NCBI GenBank assembly: GCA_963920705.1
Contig: OY987231.1
Location: 6,131,424-6,195,423 of the forward strand
Source of the DNA: Odiellus spinosus
Lineage: Eukaryota; Arthropoda; Arachnida; Opiliones; Phalangiidae
Direction: 5' to 3'
Length of the DNA: 64,000 bases
Part shown: positions 56,665 through 64,000 of the stretch, piece by piece
Position numbering within the stretch: position 1 is the stretch's first letter
Layout: each line of letters opens with the position of its first letter
Position numbers and translations under genes: made by a program
Notes under the pieces: generated by a model
What the model was told of the DNA's origin: nothing
Database searches by the model: none
What the model saw: only the letters and a program-made list of their open reading frames with translations

Positions 56665-59600
56665 AAATCTCAATTTTCCAAATCTCAATTTTCCAAATCT
56701 CAATTTTCCAAATCTCAATTTTCCAAATCTCAATTTTCCAAATCTCAATTTTCCAAATCTCAATTTTCCAAATCTCAATTTTCCAAATCTCAATTTTCCA
56801 AATCTCAATTTTCCAAATCTCAATTTTCCAAATCTCAATTTTCCAAATCTCAATTTTCCAAATCTCAATTTTCCAAATCTCAATTTTCCAAATCTCAATT
56901 TTCCAAATCTCAATTTTCCAAATCTCAATTTTCCAAATCTCAATTTTCCAAATCTCAATTTTCCAAATCTCAATTTTCCAAATCTCAATTTTCCAAATCT
57001 CAATTTTCCAAATCTCAATTTTCCAAATCTCAATTTTCCAAATCTCAATTTTCCAAATCTCAATTTTCCAAATCTCAATTTTCCAAATCTCAATTTTCCA
57101 AATCTCAATTTTCCAAATCTCAATTTTCCAAATCTCAATTTTCCAAATCTCAATTTTCCAAATCTCAATTTTCCAAATCTCAATTTTCCAAATCTCAATT
57201 TTCCAAATCTCAATTTTCCAAATCTCAATTTTCCAAATCTCAATTTTCCAAATCTCAATTTTCCAAATCTCAATTTTCCAAATCTCAATTTTCCAAATCT
57301 CAATTTTCCAAATCTCAATTTTCCAAATCTCAATTTTCCAAATCTCAATTTTCCAAATCTCAATTTTCCAAATCTCAATTTTCCAAATCTCAATTTTCCA
57401 AATCTCAATTTTCCAAATCTCAATTTTCCAAATCTCAATTTTCCAAATCTCAATTTTCCAAATCTCAATTTTCCAAATCTCAATTTTCCAAATCTCAATT
57501 TTCCAAATCTCAATTTTCCAAATCTCAATTTTCCAAATCTCAATTTTCCAAATCTCAATTTTCCAAATCTCAATTTTCCAAATCTCAATTTTCCAAATCT
57601 CAATTTTCCAAATCTCAATTTTCCAAATCTCAATTTTCCAAATCTCAATTTTCCAAATCTCAATTTTCCAAATCTCAATTTTCCAAATCTCAATTTTCCA
57701 AATCTCAATTTTCCAAATCTCAATTTTCCAAATCTCAATTTTCCAAATCTCAATTTTCCAAATCTCAATTTTCCAAATCTCAATTTTCCAAATCTCAATT
57801 TTCCAAATCTCAATTTTCCAAATCTCAATTTTCCAAATCTCAATTTTCCAAATCTCAATTTTCCAAATCTCAATTTTCCAAATCTCAATTTTCCAAATCT
57901 CAATTTTCCAAATCTCAATTTTCCAAATCTCAATTTTCCAAATCTCAATTTTCCAAATCTCAATTTTCCAAATCTCAATTTTCCAAATCTCAATTTTCCA
58001 AATCTCAATTTTCCAAATCTCAATTTTCCAAATCTCAATTTTCCAAATCTCAATTTTCCAAATCTCAATTTTCCAAATCTCAATTTTCCAAATCTCAATT
58101 TTCCAAATCTCAATTTTCCAAATCTCAATTTTCCAAATCTCAATTTTCCAAATCTCAATTTTCCAAATCTCAATTTTCCAAATCTCAATTTTCCAAATCT
58201 CAATTTTCCAAATCTCAATTTTCCAAATCTCAATTTTCCAAATCTCAATTTTCCAAATCTCAATTTTCCAAATCTCAATTTTCCAAATCTCAATTTTCCA
58301 AATCTCAATTTTCCAAATCTCAATTTTCCAAATCTCAATTTTCCAAATCTCAATTTTCCAAATCTCAATTTTCCAAATCTCAATTTTCCAAATCTCAATT
58401 TTCCAAATCTCAATTTTCCAAATCTCAATTTTCCAAATCTCAATTTTCCAAATCTCAATTTTCCAAATCTCAATTTTCCAAATCTCAATTTTCCAAATCT
58501 CAATTTTCCAAATCTCAATTTTCCAAATCTCAATTTTCCAAATCTCAATTTTCCAAATCTCAATTTTCCAAATCTCAATTTTCCAAATCTCAATTTTCCA
58601 AATCTCAATTTTCCAAATCTCAATTTTCCAAATCTCAATTTTCCAAATCTCAATTTTCCAAATCTCAATTTTCCAAATCTCAATTTTCCAAATCTCAATT
58701 TTCCAAATCTCAATTTTCCAAATCTCAATTTTCCAAATCTCAATTTTCCAAATCTCAATTTTCCAAATCTCAATTTTCCAAATCTCAATTTTCCAAATCT
58801 CAATTTTCCAAATCTCAATTTTCCAAATCTCAATTTTCCAAATCTCAATTTTCCAAATCTCAATTTTCCAAATCTCAATTTTCCAAATCTCAATTTTCCA
58901 AATCTCAATTTTCCAAATCTCAATTTTCCAAATCTCAATTTTCCAAATCTCAATTTTCCAAATCTCAATTTTCCAAATCTCAATTTTCCAAATCTCAATT
59001 TTCCAAATCTCAATTTTCCAAATCTCAATTTTCCAAATCTCAATTTTCCAAATCTCAATTTTCCAAATCTCAATTTTCCAAATCTCAATTTTCCAAATCT
59101 CAATTTTCCAAATCTCAATTTTCCAAATCTCAATTTTCCAAATCTCAATTTTCCAAATCTCAATTTTCCAAATCTCAATTTTCCAAATCTCAATTTTCCA
59201 AATCTCAATTTTCCAAATCTCAATTTTCCAAATCTCAATTTTCCAAATCTCAATTTTCCAAATCTCAATTTTCCAAATCTCAATTTTCCAAATCTCAATT
59301 TTCCAAATCTCAATTTTCCAAATCTCAATTTTCCAAATCTCAATTTTCCAAATCTCAATTTTCCAAATCTCAATTTTCCAAATCTCAATTTTCCAAATCT
59401 CAATTTTCCAAATCTCAATTTTCCAAATCTCAATTTTCCAAATCTCAATTTTCCAAATCTCAATTTTCCAAATCTCAATTTTCCAAATCTCAATTTTCCA
59501 AATCTCAATTTTCCAAATCTCAATTTTCCAAATCTCAATTTTCCAAATCTCAATTTTCCAAATCTCAATTTTCCAAATCTCAATTTTCCAAATCTCAATT

Positions 59601-60684
59601 TTCCAAATCTCAATTTTCCAAATCTCAATTTTCCAAATCTCAATTTTCCAAATCTCAATTTTCCAAATCTCAATTTTCCAAATCTCAATTTTCCAAATCT
59701 CAATTTTCCAAATCTCAATTTTCCAAATCTCAATTTTCCAAATCTCAATTTTCCAAATCTCAATTTTCCAAATCTCAATTTTCCAAATCTCAATTTTCCA
59801 AATCTCAATTTTCCAAATCTCAATTTTCCAAATCTCAATTTTCCAAATCTCAATTTTCCAAATCTCAATTTTCCAAATCTCAATTTTCCAAATCTCAATT
59901 TTCCAAATCTCAATTTTCCAAATCTCAATTTTCCAAATCTCAATTTTCCAAATCTCAATTTTCCAAATCTCAATTTTCCAAATCTCAATTTTCCAAATCT
60001 CAATTTTCCAAATCTCAATTTTCCAAATCTCAATTTTCCAAATCTCAATTTTCCAAATCTCAATTTTCCAAATCTCAATTTTCCAAATCTCAATTTTCCA
60101 AATCTCAATTTTCCAAATCTCAATTTTCCAAATCTCAATTTTCCAAATCTCAATTTTCCAAATCTCAATTTTCCAAATCTCAATTTTCCAAATCTCAATT
60201 TTCCAAATCTCAATTTTCCAAATCTCAATTTTCCAAATCTCAATTTTCCAAATCTCAATTTTCCAAATCTCAATTTTCCAAATCTCAATTTTCCAAATCT
60301 CAATTTTCCAAATCTCAATTTTCCAAATCTCAATTTTCCAAATCTCAATTTTCCAAATCTCAATTTTCCAAATCTCAATTTTCCAAATCTCAATTTTCCA
60401 AATCTCAATTTTCCAAATCTCAATTTTCCAAATCTCAATTTTCCAAATCTCAATTTTCCAAATCTCAATTTTCCAAATCTCAATTTTCCAAATCTCAATT
60501 TTCCAAATCTCAATTTTCCAAATCTCAATTTTCCAAATCTCAATTTTCCAAATCTCAATTTTCCAAATCTCAATTTTCCAAATCTCAATTTTCCAAATCT
60601 CAATTTTCCAAATCTCAATTTTCCAAATCTCAATTTTCCAAATCTCAATTTTCCAAATCTCAATTTTCCAAATCTCAATTTTCC
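56665..60684 (+). repeat. 15-bp minisatellite (AAATCTCAATTTTCC), 268 perfect units
   Basis: The repeat runs for 4020 bases, exactly 268 copies, with no substitution or indel that I can see. The three plus-strand frames and two of the three minus frames have no stop, because the period is a multiple of 3. That alone explains the 1413- and 1344-residue open frames, repeating FQISI and RFGKL. Total homogeneity implies very recent expansion, strong conversion, or an assembly-made consensus. Confidence 0.98.
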
Positions 60685-61540
60685 AAATCTCTAAAATCTC
60701 AATTTTCCAAATCCCAAAAATCTAAATTTTCCAAATCCCAAAAATCTCAATTTTCTAAATCTCAAAAATCTCAATTTTCCAAATCTCAAAAATCTCGATT
60801 TTCCAAATCTCAAAAATCTCGATTTTCCAAACCTCAATTTTCCAAATCTCAATTTTCCAAATCTCAATTTTCCAAATCTCAATTTTCCAAATCTCAATTT
60901 TCCAAATCTCAATTTTCCAAATCTCAATTTTCCAAATCTCAATTTTCCAAATCTCAATTTTCCAAATCTCAATTTTCCAAATCTCAATTTTCCAAATCTC
61001 AATTTTCCAAATCTCAATTTTCCAAATCTCAAAAATCTCAATTTTACAAATCTCTAAAATCTCAATTTTCCAAATCTCAAAAATCTCAATTTTCCAAATC
61101 TCAAAAATCTCAATTTTCCAAATCTCAAAAATCTCAATTTTCCAAATCTCAAAAATCTCAATTTTCCGAATCTCAAAAATCTAAATTTTCCGAATCTCAA
61201 AAATCTCAATTTTCCGAATCTCAAAAATCTCAATTTTCCGAATCTCAAAAATCTCAATTTTCCGAATCTCAAAAATCTCAATTTTCCAAATCTCAAAAAT
61301 CTCAATTTTCCAAATCTCAAAAATCTCAATTTTCCAAATCTCAAAAATCTCAATTTTCCAAATCTCAAAAATCTCAATTTTCCAAATCTCAAAAATCTCA
61401 ATTTTCCAAATCTCAAAAATCTCAATTTTCCAAATCTCAAAAATCTCAATTTTCCAAATCTCAAAAATCTCAATTTTCCAAATCTCAAAAATCTCAATTT
61501 TCAAAATCTCAAAATTCTCAATTTTCCAAATCTCAAGGGG
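60685..61540 (+). repeat. variant border of the 15-bp array, including a 24-bp compound repeat
   Basis: Positions 60685-60840 are mixed units with CTAAAATC, CCCAAAAATC and CTCGATTTT variants. Positions 60830-61024 are again pure 15-bp units (about 13). Positions 61025-61540 are about 20 units of 24 bp, made of AAATCTCAA followed by a full 15-mer, with a local block of CCGAATC variants at 61165-61265. Confidence 0.95.
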
Positions 61541-61660
61541 TACCCCTTGTAAAAAATCAATTATTATTTTTTTACAAGGGGTACCCATTGTAAAAAAAAT
61601 CAATTATTATATTTTTACCCCTTGTAAAAAAATCAATTATTATTTTTTTTACAAGGGGTG
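61535..61660. repeat. palindromic KpnI-centred repeats, right block 1
   Basis: Two to three copies of the TTTTACAAGGGGTACC palindrome, with AATCAATTATTATT spacers, adjoin the 24-bp array directly. The last copy lacks its right half and continues as GGGGTGTATTTATT, the unit of the next array. Confidence 0.85.
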
Positions 61661-62830
61661 TATTTATTATTAATTTTTTTTACAGGGGGTGTATTTATTA
61701 TTAATTTTTTTTTACAGGGGGTGTATTTATTATTTTTTTAGAATGGGTGTTTTATTATTTAATTTTTTTTACAGGTGGTGTATTTATTATTTTTTTACAG
61801 GGGGTGTATTTATTATTATTTTTTTTACAGGTGGTGTATTTATTATATTTTTTTTTTACAGGGGGTGTAATTATTTTTTTACAGGGGGTGTATATATTAT
61901 TTATTTTTTTACAGGGGGTGTATATATTATTTATTTTTTTACAGGGGGTGTATATATAATTTATTTTTTTTCAGGGGGTGTATTTATTATTTTTTTACAG
62001 GGGGTGTATATATTCTTTATTTTTTTTTTACAGGGGGTGTATTTATTATTTTTTTTACAGTGAGTGTATTTGTTATTTTTTTTACAGGGGGTGTATTTAT
62101 TATTTTTTTTACAGGTGCTGTATTTATAATTTACTTTTTACAGGGGGTGTATTTATTATTTATTTTTTTACAGGGGGTGTATTTATTATTTATATTTTTA
62201 CAGGTGGTGTATTTATTATTTTTTTACAAGGGGTGTATATATTATTTTTTTTTTTTTTTTTACAGGGGGTGTATTTATTTTTTTTTTACAGGGGATGTAT
62301 TTATTATTTATTTTTTACAGGGGGTGTATTTATTATTTATTTTTTACAGGGGGTGTAATTATTATTAATTTTTTTTACAGGGGGTGTAATTATTATTAAT
62401 TTTTTTTACAGGGGGTGTATTTATAATTTTTTTTACAGGGGGTGTATTTATAATTTACTTTTTAACAGGGGGTGTATTTATAATTTACTTTTTACAGGGG
62501 GTGTATTTATTATTTATTTTTTTACAGGGGGTGTATTTATTATTTATATTTTTACAGGGGGTGTATTTATTATTTTTTTTCAGGTGGTGTATATATTATT
62601 TTTTTTTTTTTACAGGGGGTGTATTTATTATTTTTTTTACAGGGGATGTATTTATTATTTATTTTTTTACAGGGGGTGTATTTATTACTTATTTTTTACA
62701 GGGGGTGTATTTATTATTTATTTTTTTACAGGGGGTGTAATTATTATTAATTTTTTTTACAGGGGGTGTAATTATTATTAATTTTTTTTACAGGGGGTGT
62801 ATTTATTATTATTATTATTTTACAGGGGGT
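61641..62830 (+). repeat. GGGGGTGTATTTATT / poly-T satellite, block 1
   Basis: Units of about 27-35 bp consist of TTTTTTTACAGGGGGTGTA followed by TTTATTATTTA-like text. Variants include GGTGGTGTA, GGGGATGTA and GTAATTATTATTAA. Overlapping frames of 60-126 residues are artefacts of the unit composition (FTGGVFII, YRGCIYY). Confidence 0.93.
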
Positions 62831-63115
62831 GTATTTCTTAAAAATCAATTATTATTTTTTTACAAGGGGTACTCCTTGTAAAAAAATATCAATTATTATT
62901 TTTTTACAAGGGGTAACCCTTGTAAAAAAAATCAATTATTATATTTTTACAAGGGGTAACCCTTGTAAAAAAAATCAATTATTATATTTTTACAAGGGGT
63001 ACCCCTTGTAAAAAAATCAATTATTATTTTTTTTACTAGGGGTACCCCTTGTAAAAAAAATCAATTATTATTTTTTTTACTAGGGGTACCCCTTGTAACA
63101 AAAAATCAATTTTTT
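62831..63115. repeat. palindromic KpnI-centred repeats, right block 2
   Basis: About six copies of the TTACAAGGGGTACC palindrome with ATCAATTATTATTTTT spacers. Two variants have ACTAGGGGTACC and GGGGTAACCC. It ends in TTTTTTTAAAGGGGGTGTA, where the half-palindrome satellite restarts. Confidence 0.9.
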
Positions 63116-64000
63116 TAAAGGGGGTGTATTTATTCTTTTTTTTTACAGGGGGTGTATTTATTACTTTTTTTTACAGGGGGTGTATTTATTTATTTTTTTT
63201 ACAGGGGGTGTATTTATTATTTTTTTTACAGGGGGTGTATATATTCTTTATTTTTTTACAGGGTATTTATTATTTATTTTTTTTGCAGGGGGTGTATTTA
63301 TTATTTTTTACAGGGGTATATATATTATTTATTTTTTTACAAGGGGTGTATTTATTATTTATTTTTTTACAGGGGGTGCATTTATTATTTATTTTTTTAC
63401 AGGGGGTGTATTTATTATTTATTTTTTTACAGGGGGTGTAATTATTATTAATTTTTTTTACAGGGGGTGTAATTATTATTAATTTTTTTTACAGGGGGGT
63501 GTATTTATTATTTTTTTCACAGGGGGTGTATTTATAATTTACTTTTTTACAGGGGGTGTATTTATTATTTATATTTTTACAGGGGGTGTATTTATTATTT
63601 TTTTACAGGTGGTGTATATATTATTTTTTTTTTACAGGGGGTGTATTTATTATTTTTTTTTACAGGGGATGTATTTATTATTTATTTTTTTACAGGGGGT
63701 GTATTTATTATTTATTTTTTTACAGGGGGTGTATTTATTATTTATTTTTTTACAGGGGGTGTAATTATTATTAATTTTTTTTACAGGGGGTGTAATTATT
63801 ATTAATTTTTTTTACAGGGGGTGTATTTATTATTATTATTATTTTACAGGGGGTGTATTTCTTAAAAATCAATTATTATTTTTTTACAAGGAGTACCCCT
63901 TGTAAAAAAAATCAATTATTTTTTTACAAGTGGTCCCTTGTAACAAAAAATCAATTTTTTTAAAGGGGGTGTATTTATTCTTTTTTTTACAGGGGGTGTA
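63116..64000 (+). repeat. GGGGGTGTATTTATT / poly-T satellite, block 2, running off the window
   Basis: The unit is the same as in 61641-62830. Its variants occur in the same order as in block 1 (GGTGGTGTA, GGGGATGTA, two AATTATTATTAA units, TATTATTATTATT, TTTCTTAAAAATC), displaced by about 1.02 kb. A short palindromic block recurs at about 63880-63945, and the array continues beyond 64000. Confidence 0.93.

Noticed and set aside
56644-60678. 1344-residue minus-strand frame repeating RFGKL
   Set aside because: Same periodic artefact on the opposite strand. Both strands being open at once argues against coding.
56484-60725. 1413-residue plus-strand frame repeating FQISI, with a 63-residue non-repeat start
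   Set aside because: The 15-bp period is a multiple of 3 and the unit has no stop in any plus frame, so the frame is automatic. There is no recognisable N-terminal domain, splice site or promoter.
60691-61603. Minus-strand frames repeating LRFGK, RFLRFGK or IFEIWKIE
   Set aside because: They are translations of the 15- and 24-bp repeats; both periods are multiples of 3.
61689-63774. Many short hydrophobic frames (FTGGVFII, YRGCIYYLFF) that look like membrane proteins
   Set aside because: They are produced by the T-rich GGGGGTGTA satellite and exist in several frames simultaneously.

Overview
The window is AT-rich eukaryotic nuclear DNA, almost certainly from an arthropod and probably an insect. 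It has short GT-AG introns inside conserved housekeeping genes, a Ty3/gypsy retrotransposon with a tRNA-Lys primer site, many short inverted-repeat transposons, and GGTTA-type repeats resembling the arthropod TTAGG telomere motif. Nothing in it looks bacterial: there are no operons and no CRISPR. The species cannot be named from this sequence.

Three protein-coding genes can be reconstructed. A NEK6/7-type mitotic kinase lies on the minus strand at the left edge (1-2287, C-terminal part outside the window). A cytosolic valyl-tRNA synthetase lies head-to-head with it on the plus strand (3135-15553, 21 coding exons, 1051 aa). The roughly 850 bp between their start codons probably holds a shared promoter. 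A glutamine synthetase follows far downstream on the plus strand (48315-51167, 5 coding exons, 367 aa), possibly with a GC-richer non-coding first exon near 38.1-38.5 kb.

Between and inside the genes lies dense repeat material. The introns of the kinase and the synthetase hold small hAT-like elements with 8-bp target duplications, plus other inverted-repeat insertions. Positions 16361-16495 hold a 25-bp array built of GGTTA-like pentamers. Positions 19.5-22.4 kb hold a graded AT-rich satellite (29/28/25/29 bp units) that passes directly into a 22-bp satellite. A complete Ty3/gypsy element with apparently identical LTRs and one uninterrupted Gag-Pol frame occupies 28150-34277 (minus strand). 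At least eight recognisable copies of one terminal-inverted-repeat family lie at 23-44 kb, one of which contains a tandem expansion of its own interior.

Downstream of glutamine synthetase the DNA is almost entirely repetitive: tandem tRNA-like units, an inverted-repeat element with arms of about 325 bp, an approximately 100-bp tandem repeat, a fold-back cluster, palindromic KpnI-centred repeats, 268 uninterrupted copies of a 15-bp repeat (4,020 bp), a 24-bp derivative, and a GGGGGTGTA/poly-T satellite that runs off the right edge with a higher-order period near 1.02 kb. Long open frames inside these arrays are period artefacts, not genes. The most unusual content is this satellite landscape, in which successive stages of repeat birth and derivation can be read, rather than a new protein system.
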